The notes below the pieces were generated by a model that was not told where the DNA came from, ran no database searches, and saw only the letters and a list, made by a program, of their open reading frames with translations. From positions 682,001-746,000 of the forward strand of contig NZ_OBMI01000002.1 in the NCBI RefSeq assembly GCF_900199185.1: a stretch of DNA of 64,000 bases. Direction: 5' to 3'. The position numbers and the translations under genes are program-made. This DNA comes from Sphingomonas guangdongensis. Lineage in GTDB: Bacteria > Pseudomonadota > Alphaproteobacteria > Sphingomonadales > Sphingomonadaceae. Below are positions 34,653 through 43,885 of the stretch, piece after piece (position 1 is the stretch's first letter; every line of letters begins with the position of its first letter).

Positions 34653-35573
34653 TCAGCGAAACTGCACGCGGACCGGCCGCGGCGGCCGCTTACTACCGCA
34701 CAACGCCAGCGCGCGGTCGATCATCCAGAGCAGCCGATCGCGTGCGCGGGCCAGGGCAACGGGCTTGGTCCCGGTCTCCCGCACCTCGAAGTTCAGATAG
34801 TCGAGCCCGTGGAGCACCGCATAGTTGCTGAGCGAGCCGTCCGAGTTGACGACACGTTCCTGCACCACGTTCCAGTCGTCGCCGACCATCTCGTTGCGGC
34901 AGAAGGCGTCTTCGGGCGTCCGCGTGGCGGTGTAGGTCGCAAAGGCGACGCTGTCGTCGTCGTCGAACGGCCAGGCGCGCGCTCGCGACGCGACCGGAGT
35001 CAGCGTGGCGTTGCAGAAGCGGATGGAGATCACGCCTTCGCCCGCAGCGTCGCCGCCGCGGTCGCCGCAGGTCGCGCGCGCACCGTCGTACCCAGGGGAG
35101 TTGGTGTGCAGCGCGATGATCGGCCAGGCGCCGGCGTTCACCGCCGCCAGCATCTGCGCGGCGTAGCGCGGCAGGCCGTCGTGGAAGGTGCGATTGGGGT
35201 CGATGGTCGGGCCGAACGCCACCGCCCGGTTGCGCCGCCGGCCATCGCTGTCGACCAGCATCAGCGTGCCGCCGTAGCGCCGCAGCGCCACCAGCGCCGC
35301 GTCGAACCCGGCGTTCTCGTCGTCGTGAGGCACGACCCACAGCGGCCCGGTCGGGCGGGCAGGGTCCGCGATGCGGTAGAGTCGCCAGGCCGCGCGCTCC
35401 TCGGCGAAGTCGATGCCTGTGACCGTCAGCCCTGCCCAGACCGCCGGATCGCGATGGCGGGCGAAGTCGTCGTCGGCGATCGTCAGCGGATCGACGGGTG
35501 TGACTCTGACCGGATCGGCACCGTGCGCGCCGAGCAGCAGAAAGGTGGCGAAGATCAGCGCTTGTCGTTTCAC
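34653..35573 (-). CDS. Secreted hypothetical protein with an HDDEN motif
   Basis: The 306-residue protein has a signal peptide (MKRQALIFATFLLLGAHGA). Conserved-looking segments are PLWVVPHDDENAGFDAALVA, GGTLMLVDSDGRRRN, IIALHTNSPGYDG and HGLDYLNFEVRETGT. The His/Asp/Glu-rich motif followed by a second His and a late NFEVRE is reminiscent of zinc-dependent amidohydrolases or carboxypeptidases such as the succinylglutamate desuccinylase group, but I cannot assign it. It is divergent from the HIT gene by 60 bases. Confidence 0.6.
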   Translation of the reverse strand: MKRQALIFATFLLLGAHGADPVRVTPVDPLTIADDDFARHRDPAVWAGLTVTGIDFAEERAAWRLYRIADPARPTGPLWVVPHDDENAGFDAALVALRRYGGTLMLVDSDGRRRNRAVAFGPTIDPNRTFHDGLPRYAAQMLAAVNAGAWPIIALHTNSPGYDGARATCGDRGGDAAGEGVISIRFCNATLTPVASRARAWPFDDDDSVAFATYTATRTPEDAFCRNEMVGDDWNVVQERVVNSDGSLSNYAVLHGLDYLNFEVRETGTKPVALARARDRLLWMIDRALALCGSKRPPRPVRVQFR

Positions 35574-35633
35574 GGCCGGTCACGCATCCCTTGCTGCACC
35601 GATCCGCTACCCACGATCGGCACGGGAGCGCAA

Positions 35634-36119
35634 ATGATCCTGCCCTTGATCGCCGTGACCCTCCAGGCGGCGCCGCTCGTCTGCCCGCCGCAGCGGCCGT
35701 ATGATCCGGCCAACCCGTTCGCGCGCATCCTGCGCGGCGAAGCGCCGGCGAGCCGGATCGCCGAGACCGCCGACATGATCGCGATCGTGCCGATCGACTG
35801 GACCCATCCCGGCCACGCGCTGGTCATCCCGCGCCGGGCGGTCCGCACGCTCGACGACATGACGGCGGAGGAGATGGTCCACGCGCTCGAGCTCGCCCGC
35901 CGGGTCGCGGCGGCGCAGCGGCTGGTGTTCGGCGCGACCGGCTACAGCATCCAGCAGAACAACGGGCGGGCGCAGCACGTGTGCCACGTCCACTTCCACG
36001 TCATCCCGAACACCCCGGCGGCGCCGGCGGGCGCCAAGACCAAGGAGCAGATGGATACGATCGCCACCGCGCTGAGGGGCGCGATGGCGGCGGCGGCTCA
36101 GGCGAGCGGCACGCCGTAG
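35634..36119 (+). CDS. HIT family protein with a possible signal peptide
   Basis: The 161-residue protein carries the histidine-triad motif [11 protein letters not shown] near residue 122, plus [16 protein letters not shown] and [18 protein letters not shown] typical of HIT nucleotide hydrolases. Unusually, it begins [19 protein letters not shown], which looks like a short export signal, whereas HIT proteins are normally cytoplasmic. An internal start is possible only by losing the first strand. Its last 22 bases overlap the convergent rimO 3' end. Confidence 0.88.
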   Translation: MILPLIAVTLQAAPLVCPPQRPYDPANPFARILRGEAPASRIAETADMIAIVPIDWTHPGHALVIPRRAVRTLDDMTAEEMVHALELARRVAAAQRLVFGATGYSIQQNNGRAQHVCHVHFHVIPNTPAAPAGAKTKEQMDTIATALRGAMAAAAQASGTP

Positions 36120-37426
36120 AGGTCGTGCTCGTCGGCGTCCTCGATCGCCACGCGGACGATGTCGCCGGGGGCGAGGTGCCCGGCATCGCGGAGGAAGACG
36201 GTGCCGTCGATCTCCGGTGCGTCGGCCTGGCTGCGGGCGTTGGCGCCGCCATCGGCGACCTCGTCGACGATCACCTCCAGCGTGCGGCCGATCTTGGCGG
36301 CGAGCTTCGCGGCGCTGATCGCGGCGGTCTTCGCCATCACGCGGGCGTAGCGCTCCTCCTTGACCTCCTCCGGCACCGGGTTCGGCAGGTCGTTTGCGGG
36401 AGCGCCGGCAACGGGTTCGAACCGGAAGGCACCGACCCGGTCGAGCTGCGCCTCCTCCAGCCAGTCGAGCAGGTAGGCGATGTCGTCCTCCGTCTCGCCC
36501 GGAAAGCCGACCACGAAGGTCGATCGGATCGCGATGTCGGGACAGACCTCCCGCCAGCCCTTGATCCGCTGCAGCACCTTGGCGTCGTTCGCAGGGCGCT
36601 TCATCGCACGCAGCACCGACGGGCTCGCGTGCTGGAACGGGATGTCGAGGTAGGGGAGCACCAGCCCCTCCGCCATCAGCGGGATGACCTGATTGACGTG
36701 GGGATAAGGGTAGACGTAGTGGAGCCGCACCCAGGGGGCGATCTGCCCGAGTTCGCGCGCGAGATCGGTCATGTGCGGGCGGACCTGGCGGCCCTTCCAC
36801 GCGCGGTCATCGCCACGGATGTCGATGCCGTAGGCCGAGGTGTCCTGGCTGATCACCAGCAGCTCGCGGGTGCCCGCCGCGACCAGCTTTTCCGCCTCGC
36901 GCAGGATCGCGTCGGGGCGGCGGCTGACCAGGTCGCCGCGCAGCTGCGGGATGATGCAGAAGGCGCAGCGGTGATTGCAGCCCTCCGAAATCTTGAGATA
37001 GCTGTAGTGGCGCGGGGTAAGCTTCAGCCCGGCGTCGGGGATCAGGTCGACATAGGGGCTGATGCCCGCAGGCGCGGCCTCGTGCACCGCCTCCACCACC
37101 TGCTCATATTCGTGCGCGCCGGTGACCGCGAGGACGTTCGGGAAGCGGGCGCGGATCACGTCCGCCTCCTTGCCCATGCAGCCGGTCACGATGACGCGGC
37201 CGTTCTCCGCGATCGCCTCGCCGATCGCCTCCAGGCTCTCCTCCTTGGAGCTGTCGAGAAAGCCGCAGGTGTTGACCAGCACCACGTCGGCACCGGCATA
37301 GTCGGCCGACATCTGGTAACCGTCGGCGCGCAGCTGGGTCAGGATGCGCTCGCTATCGACCAGGTTCTTGGGACAGCCAAGCGACACCATGCCGACGCGC
37401 GGCGGGGAGGGGAGAACGGTAGCCAT
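36098..37426 (-). CDS. rimO: Ribosomal protein uS12 methylthiotransferase RimO
   Basis: Radical SAM enzyme that methylthiolates Asp89 of ribosomal protein S12. The N-terminal UPF0004 domain has [37 protein letters not shown] and [10 protein letters not shown] (the three cluster cysteines). The radical SAM motif is [20 protein letters not shown], and a C-terminal TRAM domain ends the protein. [12 protein letters not shown] with [11 protein letters not shown] distinguishes RimO from MiaB. I chose MATVLPSP (37426) over MWPRIPM six codons earlier. The length is 442 residues. Confidence 0.96.
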   Translation of the reverse strand: MATVLPSPPRVGMVSLGCPKNLVDSERILTQLRADGYQMSADYAGADVVLVNTCGFLDSSKEESLEAIGEAIAENGRVIVTGCMGKEADVIRARFPNVLAVTGAHEYEQVVEAVHEAAPAGISPYVDLIPDAGLKLTPRHYSYLKISEGCNHRCAFCIIPQLRGDLVSRRPDAILREAEKLVAAGTRELLVISQDTSAYGIDIRGDDRAWKGRQVRPHMTDLARELGQIAPWVRLHYVYPYPHVNQVIPLMAEGLVLPYLDIPFQHASPSVLRAMKRPANDAKVLQRIKGWREVCPDIAIRSTFVVGFPGETEDDIAYLLDWLEEAQLDRVGAFRFEPVAGAPANDLPNPVPEEVKEERYARVMAKTAAISAAKLAAKIGRTLEVIVDEVADGGANARSQADAPEIDGTVFLRDAGHLAPGDIVRVAIEDADEHDLYGVPLA

Positions 37427-37533
37427 GGGGATGCGCGGCCACATAGGGGAGATCGCGGGATTTTTCTAGGTGCCCACAAATGGAGAGATGGCGCTTTCTT
37501 GCGGACGGCGGCGGCGCGTTGCATGTGGGTCCC

Positions 37534-37761
37534 ATGCGGTTGTTCAAAGACCAGTGGCGACTGATCATAGCGCTGGTGGGCATGATCGCGGCGCGCGAGA
37601 TATGGGGCGACTGGACACACAATCAGCGCGGACTTGTGTGGCTTGGAGTCTTCGCCGCGGAGCTTCTCGCCTGTGTCCTCATCGGGATCGTGATGGTCGA
37701 AGTGCTGAACCGCATCTGGCCGGCTGCCGACGGCGGCGCTGATCGTGGAGGCGACCTCTAA
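37534..37761 (+). CDS. Small two-helix membrane protein
   Basis: From ATG 37534 (MRLFKDQWRLIIALVGMIA) the protein has 75 residues with two hydrophobic helices (about 9-24 and 34-55) and a polar C-terminus. The frame is open to an ATG at 37480, which adds 18 residues of weak character. No family is recognised. Its stop codon overlaps that of the convergent DUF486 gene. Confidence 0.5.
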   Translation: MRLFKDQWRLIIALVGMIAAREIWGDWTHNQRGLVWLGVFAAELLACVLIGIVMVEVLNRIWPAADGGADRGGDL

Positions 37762-38096
37762 CCGCGGAACACGAAGAACGCGCCCGCCGCGATGAGCGCG
37801 AAGCCGATCAGGTGGTTCACGCTGATCTTCTGCCCCAGGTACAGCACGGAGAAGCCGGCGAAGACGGCGAGCGTGATCACCTCCTGCATGCCCTTCAGCT
37901 GCGCGGCGGAATAGACGTTGCTGCCGATCCGGTTGGCGGGAACGGCCAGGCAGTATTCGAAGAAGGCGATGCCCCAGCTGACCAGGATCGCGGCCCAGAT
38001 CGGCGCGGCCTTGTGCTTCAGATGGCCGTACCAGGCGAAGGTCATGAAGACGTTCGACGCCAGCAGCATCAGCACGGGCGCTATGCGGTCGGTCAT
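37758..38096 (-). CDS. DUF486 family (DMT-like) membrane protein
   Basis: A four-helix membrane protein of 112 residues: VLMLLASNVFMTFAWYGHL, AAILVSWGIAFFEYCLAVPA, the conserved loop NRIGSNVYSAAQLKGMQEVI and a last helix with LIGFALIAAGAFFVFRG. This matches DUF486, a small drug/metabolite-transporter-like family. Its ATG overlaps the stop of the K+ channel gene (ATGA); the longer open frame upstream is a shadow of that channel. The substrate is unknown. Confidence 0.88.
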   Translation of the reverse strand: MTDRIAPVLMLLASNVFMTFAWYGHLKHKAAPIWAAILVSWGIAFFEYCLAVPANRIGSNVYSAAQLKGMQEVITLAVFAGFSVLYLGQKISVNHLIGFALIAAGAFFVFRG

Positions 38097-39121
38097 TCGC
38101 GAGTGCTCACGATCTCGACGATCAGGTCGCCGTCCTTCAGCGCGCCCGCCTCGGGCTCGGCGAAGCTGTACGGCTTGCCGTCGCGGTAGATACGCAGGCC
38201 GAGGCCGGTCGTGATCGCCGATAGGGGCTTGCCCGTCTCCGCCGGCGCGACCGCACGTTCGCTCAGCGCCACCCGGCCGCGGATGGAGGCGAGGTCGGTC
38301 AGATAGTCGGCGAGGTGCGATCCCTTGCACGCCCCCGCCAGCAGCAGCCCGGCAAAGCTGACCGGATTGATGACAGTGGTGGCGCCGGCGGCGCGGGCGG
38401 GAAACTCGTTGTCCTCGTTGCGGACGACGACGCTGATCGGCACGTCCGGTGCCAGGTGGCGCGCGGTCAGGGTGATGAGGATGGAGGTGTCGTCGCGTCC
38501 GGCGGTGACGACCATCGCCTTGGCCTGGTCGATCCTGACGTCGCTCAGCGTCTGGTCGCGGGTGGCGTCGCCTTCCAGCACGATGCACCCGCAGGCCTTG
38601 GCGGCGGCGATGTGGTGCGGGTCGGTATCGACCACCACGATGTCGCCCGGCTTCTCGCCGCGCGCGATCAGCTCGTCGACCGCCTCGCTCCCGGTTTCGC
38701 CATAGCCGGCGACGACGATGTGGCCCGTCAGGGTCCGCTGAATGACTGACATGCGCCACCGCTCCCAGGTGCGTTTCAGGACGAAGTTGTAGGCCGTGCC
38801 GATGAACAGCAGCACCACGAAGACGCGGATCGGGGTGACGACCAGCGCGTCGAACAGCCGCGCCCGCTCGCTCACCGGCGCGATGTCGCCGTAGCCGGTG
38901 GTGGTGATGGAGATCATCGTGAAGTAGACGACGTCGACGAAGCTGACCTGCCCGTCGTAGTTGTCGCGCAGGCCCTCGCGGTCGAACCAGTGCACGGCGA
39001 TCGCCAGCCCGACCAGCGCCAGCACCGCCACGACGCGCAGGCCGATCGCGAGCCAGACCGGCAGGCTCGACTTGCGCTTCAGCGTCCCGGGCAGGCGGGG
39101 CGGGGTCACCGTCGCAGCCAT
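38093..39121 (-). CDS. Potassium channel with RCK (TrkA-N) domain
   Basis: A 342-residue ion channel. It has an N-terminal two-helix pore module with the K+ selectivity filter SITTTGYGDIAPVSERARL, then a linker, a Rossmann-type RCK domain (HIVVAGYGETGSEAVDELIA and VLEGDATRDQTLSDVRI) and a C-terminal TrkA-C-like domain. It resembles MthK-type channels gated by cytoplasmic ligands. I chose MAATVTPPRLPG (39121) over an upstream codon that adds 21 Arg/Pro-rich residues. Confidence 0.93.
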   Translation of the reverse strand: MAATVTPPRLPGTLKRKSSLPVWLAIGLRVVAVLALVGLAIAVHWFDREGLRDNYDGQVSFVDVVYFTMISITTTGYGDIAPVSERARLFDALVVTPIRVFVVLLFIGTAYNFVLKRTWERWRMSVIQRTLTGHIVVAGYGETGSEAVDELIARGEKPGDIVVVDTDPHHIAAAKACGCIVLEGDATRDQTLSDVRIDQAKAMVVTAGRDDTSILITLTARHLAPDVPISVVVRNEDNEFPARAAGATTVINPVSFAGLLLAGACKGSHLADYLTDLASIRGRVALSERAVAPAETGKPLSAITTGLGLRIYRDGKPYSFAEPEAGALKDGDLIVEIVSTRE

Positions 39122-39220
39122 CGGGGTTGGAGGTTCGGAGCCGCTGGATCCCGGCCGGGCCGCAGCCCGCAAGCGGCGCCGCACTTCTCTACAGATGCCT
39201 CCCGCCGCATCGTGCCGCCG

Positions 39221-39985
39221 CTAGCCAAACGCCGCCGCGAGCGACGCCAGCGAGGGTCGATGTGTCAGGTCCAGATGCAGGGGCGTGACGGTGACGTACC
39301 CGGCCTCGATCGCCTCCAGGTCGGTGTCCACGACGGGCGAGAAAGGCACGCGGCCGAGCCCCAGCCAGAAATAGGGAAAGCCGCGCGGATCCTGCCGCTT
39401 GTCGAGCCGCAGGCGGCCGTAGTCGCGCAGACCCTGCGCCACCACCTTGATCCCCTGCACCTCGGCCGCGGGGACCGGGGGAAAGTTGACATTGACCAGC
39501 GTGCGGGGCGCGAGCGGCGTCGCGAGCAGCGGACGCAGTACCCGCTCACCCCACGCCTCGGCAGCGGCGAAGCTGACCTGCTCGCCCGGCGCGAGGTTGG
39601 CGTAGCGCTGGCTGAGCGCGATCGCGGGGATGCCGGCAAGCGCACCCTCCATCGCCGCGGCGACCGTGCCGGAGTAGCTGACGTCCTCGCCCAGGTTGGC
39701 GCCGCGATTGACCCCCGACAGGATCAGGTCGGGCCGCGCGTCCTTCATGACCTCGGCCAGCGCGATCATCACCGCGTCGGTCGGCGTGCCGGTGACCGCC
39801 CAGCGCTTCTCCCCGAACCGGCGCAGGCGGACCGGCTCGGTCAGGGTGAGCGACCGACCCTTGCCCGATTGCTCCTCCAGCGGTGCGACCACCGTCACGT
39901 CGTCGCTCAGTGTCCGGGCCAGCGCCTCCAGGACCTCCAGGCCGTGCGCATGGACCCCGTCGTCGTTGGAGAGCAGGATGCGCAT
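39221..39985 (-). CDS. surE: 5'/3'-nucleotidase SurE
   Basis: Metal-dependent nucleoside monophosphate phosphatase linked to stationary-phase survival. The 254-residue protein begins [20 protein letters not shown] (metal-binding Asp pair) and has EEQSGKGRSLTLTEPV, GTPTDAVMIAL, ILSGVNRGANLGEDVSYSGT and GYVTVTPLHLDLT. Its ATG shares a base with the serS stop (TGATG), so both are co-translated; the serS-surE pair is common in Proteobacteria. Confidence 0.97.
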   Translation of the reverse strand: MRILLSNDDGVHAHGLEVLEALARTLSDDVTVVAPLEEQSGKGRSLTLTEPVRLRRFGEKRWAVTGTPTDAVMIALAEVMKDARPDLILSGVNRGANLGEDVSYSGTVAAAMEGALAGIPAIALSQRYANLAPGEQVSFAAAEAWGERVLRPLLATPLAPRTLVNVNFPPVPAAEVQGIKVVAQGLRDYGRLRLDKRQDPRGFPYFWLGLGRVPFSPVVDTDLEAIEAGYVTVTPLHLDLTHRPSLASLAAAFG

Positions 39986-41256
39986 CAGCGCGGCGACAGA
40001 AGCGTCTGCCCGCCCAGAAACGGCTGCAGCGCGTCCGGCACGGCTACCGCGCCGCCCGCCTGCTGGTAGTTCTCCAGCACCGCCACCAGCGTGCGCCCGA
40101 CCGCCAGGCCGGAGCCGTTGAGGGTGTGGACGAACCGCGTGCCCTTCTCCCCCGCCGGACGATAGCGCGCGTTCATGCGCCGGGCCTGGAAGTCGGTGCA
40201 GGTCGAGCAGCTGGAAATCTCACGGTATCTCGCCTGTCCGGGCAGCCACACCTCCAGGTCGTAAGTGCGCGCGGCGGAGAAGCCCATGTCGCCGGTGCAC
40301 AGCTTCATCCGGCGATAGGCCAGGCCGAGCGCGTCGAGCACGCCCTCCGCCGCCGCCGTCATCCGCTCGTGCTCCGCCTCCGACTGGTCGGGCGTGGTGA
40401 TCGAGACCATCTCCGCCTTCTCGAACTGGTGCTGGCGGATGAAGCCGCGGGTGTCGCGGCCGGCGGCGCCGGCCTCTGAGCGGAAGCAGGCGGTGAGCGC
40501 GGTGAAGCGCAAGGGCAGCTCTCCCTCCGCGAGGATGCTGTCGCGGACGATGTTGGTGAGCGACACCTCCGCGGTCGGGATCAGCCAGCGGCCATCGGTC
40601 GTGCGGAACAGGTCGTCGGCGAACTTCGGGAGCTGACCCGTGCCGTACATGACCTCGTCGCGCACCAGCAGCGGCGGCACGACCTGCTCGTAGCCGTGCC
40701 TGGCGGTCAGCTCCGCCAGCATGAACTGGCCGAGCGCGGCGTGGAGCCGGGCGGCGTCCCCGCGCAGCAGCGTGAAGCGGGCACCGGCGAGCTTCACGCC
40801 CGTGTCGAAGTCGAGCCCGAGCGCCGGGCCGATCGCGTCGTGCTCGGCGGCATTGAAAGCGAACGCAGGCGGCGTGCCGCGCTCGTGCACGACGACGTTA
40901 TCGTCCTCGTCTGCACCGCGCGGTACGTCGGCGAGCGGGAGGTTGGGGATCGTCGCCAAGCGTGCGGACAGGTCCTCGGCGACCCTCTTCTGCTCGGCCT
41001 CGAGCTGCGGCAGTCGTTCTTTCAGCGCGGCAACCTCGGCCATCAGGTCGGTGGGATCGTCGCGCCGCGCCCTGGCGGCGCCGATCGCCTTGGACGCCTC
41101 GTTGCGCCGCGCCAGCAGCTCCTGCGTCTCGGTCGTGAGCGCGCGTGCGCGGGCGTCGATCGCCAGCAGCTCGTCCGACAGCGGCGCGAGGCCGCGCTTC
41201 GCCAGGGCGGCGTCGAACGCCGCAGGATCGTCGCGGATGAAGCGGATGTCGTGCAT
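39985..41256 (-). CDS. serS: Seryl-tRNA synthetase
   Basis: Class II synthetase charging tRNA-Ser, 423 residues. The N-terminal coiled-coil arm spans about residues 30-100 ([20 protein letters not shown] onward). Motif 2 is [20 protein letters not shown] and motif 3 is [20 protein letters not shown]. It begins [18 protein letters not shown], as expected. It forms an overlapping pair with surE. Confidence 0.98.
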   Translation of the reverse strand: MHDIRFIRDDPAAFDAALAKRGLAPLSDELLAIDARARALTTETQELLARRNEASKAIGAARARRDDPTDLMAEVAALKERLPQLEAEQKRVAEDLSARLATIPNLPLADVPRGADEDDNVVVHERGTPPAFAFNAAEHDAIGPALGLDFDTGVKLAGARFTLLRGDAARLHAALGQFMLAELTARHGYEQVVPPLLVRDEVMYGTGQLPKFADDLFRTTDGRWLIPTAEVSLTNIVRDSILAEGELPLRFTALTACFRSEAGAAGRDTRGFIRQHQFEKAEMVSITTPDQSEAEHERMTAAAEGVLDALGLAYRRMKLCTGDMGFSAARTYDLEVWLPGQARYREISSCSTCTDFQARRMNARYRPAGEKGTRFVHTLNGSGLAVGRTLVAVLENYQQAGGAVAVPDALQPFLGGQTLLSPR

Positions 41257-41344
41257 GGGCGCGGGCTATGGAGGGCAGGGCAGCGGATCGCAACCCGCGC
41301 CGCGCCCGCGGCGTTAGGGTGACAGCAGACACAAGGAGAAAGAC

Positions 41345-41857
41345 ATGCGGGTTCCGCACAATGCCGTGGTTCTGGTCGCCGACGGGCGCAAGATGCTGTT
41401 CCTGCGCAACCAGGGCGACGAGACCGCCCCCAACCTGCAGGTCGAGCATGCCGAGGAGCGGCCGAACCCCAAGGACGGCGACCAGAAGACCGATGCCGCG
41501 GGCGGCGCCTCCTCGACCCAGAGCGGTCCGGGCGCGCCCAATGTGGCGCAGGGAGGCTCGGGGCACGCACAGGGCGGCGGCGCGCAGTTCGCGCCGTCGC
41601 GCGGCTCGTTCGAGGAAACCGACTTCCACCAGCTGGAGGAGGACCGCTTCGCCGCCGACACCGCCGACCTGCTGAAGAAGCGCGCGCTCGACCACGAATT
41701 CGAGAAGCTGATCATCATCGCACCGCCCAAGACGCTGGGCGAGCTGCGCAAGCACTACCACAAGGAGGTCAGCAACCGGCTGGAGGCGGAGCTCGCCAAG
41801 GACCTGACCGGCCACTCGATCCCGGACATCGAGAAGGCGCTGCTCGCGGCGGATTAG
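41345..41857 (+). CDS. Host attachment (Host_attach) family protein
   Basis: A 170-residue protein of the family named for plant-host attachment, now seen widely in Proteobacteria. The N-terminal strand VVLVADGRKMLFLRNQGDE and the C-terminal domain EKLIIIAPPKTLGELRKHYH with LTGHSIPDIEKALL are characteristic. A long Gly/Ser/Asn-rich insert (about 45-85) separates them. Upstream AAGGAG is well placed for the ATG. It is convergent with the PEP-CTERM gene across a hairpin. Confidence 0.88.
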   Translation: MRVPHNAVVLVADGRKMLFLRNQGDETAPNLQVEHAEERPNPKDGDQKTDAAGGASSTQSGPGAPNVAQGGSGHAQGGGAQFAPSRGSFEETDFHQLEEDRFAADTADLLKKRALDHEFEKLIIIAPPKTLGELRKHYHKEVSNRLEAELAKDLTGHSIPDIEKALLAAD

Positions 41858-41866
41858 TTTCGAAAG

Positions 41867-41897
41867 GCGTCATCCCGGATCGCGCCCGGGGTGACGC
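41867..41897. terminator. Bidirectional hairpin between convergent genes
   Basis: GCGTCATCCCGG (41867-41878) pairs with CCGGGGTGACGC (41886-41897) with one G-T-type mismatch around a 7-base loop. It lies between the two convergent stop codons. There is no long T tract, so termination strength is uncertain; the same GTCAYCCCGG core is seen in other gene-end repeats of this window. Confidence 0.55.
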
Positions 41898-41912
41898 TTC
41901 GCACCCTCTCCC

Positions 41913-42923
41913 TCAGCCCTCGCAGTTCTTCTTCTTGGCGAGGCGCTTGCGCACCATCAGCGCGGCGGCGGCGCCCCCGAACAGCAGGATCATCGGCGGT
42001 GCGGGGACCGGCGTCGGGCCGTCCGGATTGTGCGGCGGCTTACCCGGGCCGTTCGACGACCAGCCACCATTCGAGTTCCAGCCTCCGCACTTCGACTTGC
42101 AGCCCCAGCCCTTCGACGAGGAGGACTGGTTCTGATCTTGGTTCTGGTGCTGGTTCTGATTTTGATTCTGCTGCTGATTTTGGTTCTGGTTCTGGCTTTG
42201 CTGATTGGTGTTCGTGTTGGTGTTCGTGTTGGTGTTCGTATTCTGATTGTTGTTTTGATTATTATTATTGTTGTTGTTCGTGCTCTCGTTCTTGTTGTCG
42301 ATGTCGATGTCGACATTGGCACCGCCGGTTGACGACGAGCTCGAGACGTTGCCCGACGAGGAACTGGACGACGACGAGCTGGAGCTCGACGAGGTCGATC
42401 CGCCCGAGGACGACGAGGTGGAAGAGATGATCACGCCGCCGCTGCCGCCGCTGCCACCGCCGCCGAAGAAGCCGCCGGCAAAGAACCCGCCGCCACCGAA
42501 GCCGCCACCGCCACCGATCACTGCCGGTGCGACCGCGCCGCCGCCGCCGACGATCGGCATCTCGCCGCTCGATCCGGTATAGGGGGCGGGCAGGGGCACG
42601 GCGGGGGTCTGCACGGTTACGCCGCCCGCCGTCGTGGTGGTGGTCGTCACCACGCACTTGACGATGCGGCGCCCGCCCGCACCGGTGGTGACGTGGCGCA
42701 CCGCGCCCGCGTGCCCGGTCAGCGCCGCGCAGTTCAGCGGGCGCGGCTTGGCCGCTACCCGGCGCACGACCCGCTTGGTCACGATCCGCTTGGGTGGAGC
42801 CTTCTTTGCGACATAGGTGCGCTTGGCCTGCACCTGATCGGCGATGTGGACCGCGCCGCCGCCGACGAGTGCGCCGCCGGATGCGCAAGCGGCCAGTTTC
42901 ACCAGAGCCATACGTACGGACAT
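41913..42923 (-). CDS. Low-complexity surface protein with PEP-CTERM-type sorting signal
   Basis: The 336-residue protein has an N-terminal signal region (MSVRMALVKLAACASGGAL), a basic stretch, a Gly-rich block (about 140-175), a poly-Ser block, then Asn-rich and repeating Asn-Thr and Asn-Gln tracts (about 230-280). It ends PVPAPPMILLFGGAAAAL followed by MVRKRLAKKK, a variant PEP-CTERM signal (motif, hydrophobic helix, basic tail) recognised by exosortases. It is therefore probably processed and displayed or released as part of the extracellular matrix. Replication slippage in the simple-sequence tracts may vary length between strains. The start at 42923 is preferred over one 35 codons upstream. 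Confidence 0.75.
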   Translation of the reverse strand: MSVRMALVKLAACASGGALVGGGAVHIADQVQAKRTYVAKKAPPKRIVTKRVVRRVAAKPRPLNCAALTGHAGAVRHVTTGAGGRRIVKCVVTTTTTTAGGVTVQTPAVPLPAPYTGSSGEMPIVGGGGAVAPAVIGGGGGFGGGGFFAGGFFGGGGSGGSGGVIISSTSSSSGGSTSSSSSSSSSSSSSGNVSSSSSTGGANVDIDIDNKNESTNNNNNNNQNNNQNTNTNTNTNTNTNQQSQNQNQNQQQNQNQNQHQNQDQNQSSSSKGWGCKSKCGGWNSNGGWSSNGPGKPPHNPDGPTPVPAPPMILLFGGAAAALMVRKRLAKKKNCEG

Positions 42924-43332
42924 GCTGCACTCTCTCGTTGGGCGGTCATCGGCTGCCTGTGACAGCTTCTTCCGCGCTGATGTTGCCAGAATGCAGAACA
43001 AACCATTAAGTGCAACGCCGTTAACCAAGAATAGCGTGCCGGCCAGCTAATAACGTCAGTATTGCTGCTGCACCTGATGGTTAACGTTTCATAACAGCAC
43101 AGCTTTACCGACCGCTCCTGTGATTATCGATCTGCAGCGGTTCGCGGCAGACCTGAAGCGAATATTTTAAGATAGCCGAGTCGTTACGGCCACATCTTTC
43201 GGGTTCGAGATCCTCTGGAGATATGCGCACTCGCTTGTGCGAGCGGTTGTGCTCCCCTATAGGCGGCGCGGGGTAGAGGCGGTCGGTCAAGGCGCGTCAA
43301 AGCACTTGGGCTAACCGGTGTGGAGAGTGGGG
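42924..43332. promoter_or_regulatory. AT-richer intergenic region with CtrA-like half-sites
   Basis: About 400 bases with no gene I can support separate the divergent PEP-CTERM and dksA genes, and the stretch is clearly more AT-rich than its surroundings. It holds TTAA at 43006-43009, TTAACC at 43021-43026 and, read on the minus strand, GTTAACCAT at 43077-43085. The last matches the TTAACCAT half-site of the cell-cycle regulator CtrA; a full TTAA-N7-TTAA is not present. Promoters of both genes must lie here. Confidence 0.45.
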
Positions 43333-43797
43333 ATGGCGACTGTTCTTGAGAATAACACCGCGCTGAACGGACTGCCGGTGCCGGCCAACGACGAAGCGAG
43401 CGGCTATCGCCCGAGTGCGGACGAGCCGTTCATGAGCCTGCGGCAGCAGGAGTATTTCCGCGGCAAGCTGAACGCCTGGAAGGACGCGATCCTGCGGGAA
43501 TCGACCTTCACCCTGTCGCAGCTCCAGAATGACTCGCTGCGCGAGGCCGACATCGCCGACCGCGCGAGCAGCGAGACCGACTGGTCGATCGAGCTGCGCA
43601 CCCGCGATCGCCAGCGCAAGCTGATCAGCAAGATCGACGCGGCACTCCGCCGCATCGACGACGGCGAGTACGGCTATTGCGAAGTCACTGGCGAGCCGAT
43701 CTCGCTCGGCCGGCTCGAAGCGCGCCCGATCGCGACCATGACGGTCGAGGCGCAGGAGCGGCACGAGCGCAACGAGCGCGTCTCGCGCGACGACTGA
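43333..43797 (+). CDS. dksA: RNA polymerase-binding transcription factor DksA
   Basis: Binds the RNA polymerase secondary channel and, with ppGpp, mediates the stringent response. The 154-residue protein has the coiled-coil arm (about 40-105, FMSLRQQEYFRGKLNAW onward, RDRQRKLISKIDAALRRI) with ADIADRASSETD near its tip, and a zinc-finger-like end DDGEYGYCEVTGEPISLGRL. Only one of the four classical cysteines remains, as in many alphaproteobacterial DksA proteins. ATG 43333 is preceded by GGAGAGTGGGG; an upstream GTG adds five residues. Confidence 0.95.
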   Translation: MATVLENNTALNGLPVPANDEASGYRPSADEPFMSLRQQEYFRGKLNAWKDAILRESTFTLSQLQNDSLREADIADRASSETDWSIELRTRDRQRKLISKIDAALRRIDDGEYGYCEVTGEPISLGRLEARPIATMTVEAQERHERNERVSRDD

Positions 43798-43885
43798 GCG
43801 GGCGCGTGCGCGGCGCGATCGGTTTAGGCGCGCTTAACGCTTTCGCAAGCGATCGGTGGTGTATGGGCGCGCATCACTCACGACC

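Noticed and set aside
42120-42300. Repetitive tract that could be mistaken for a tandem repeat or CRISPR array
   Set aside because: Repeat units are 3-12 bases and in frame with the Asn-Gln/Asn-Thr tracts of the PEP-CTERM protein; there are no spacers.
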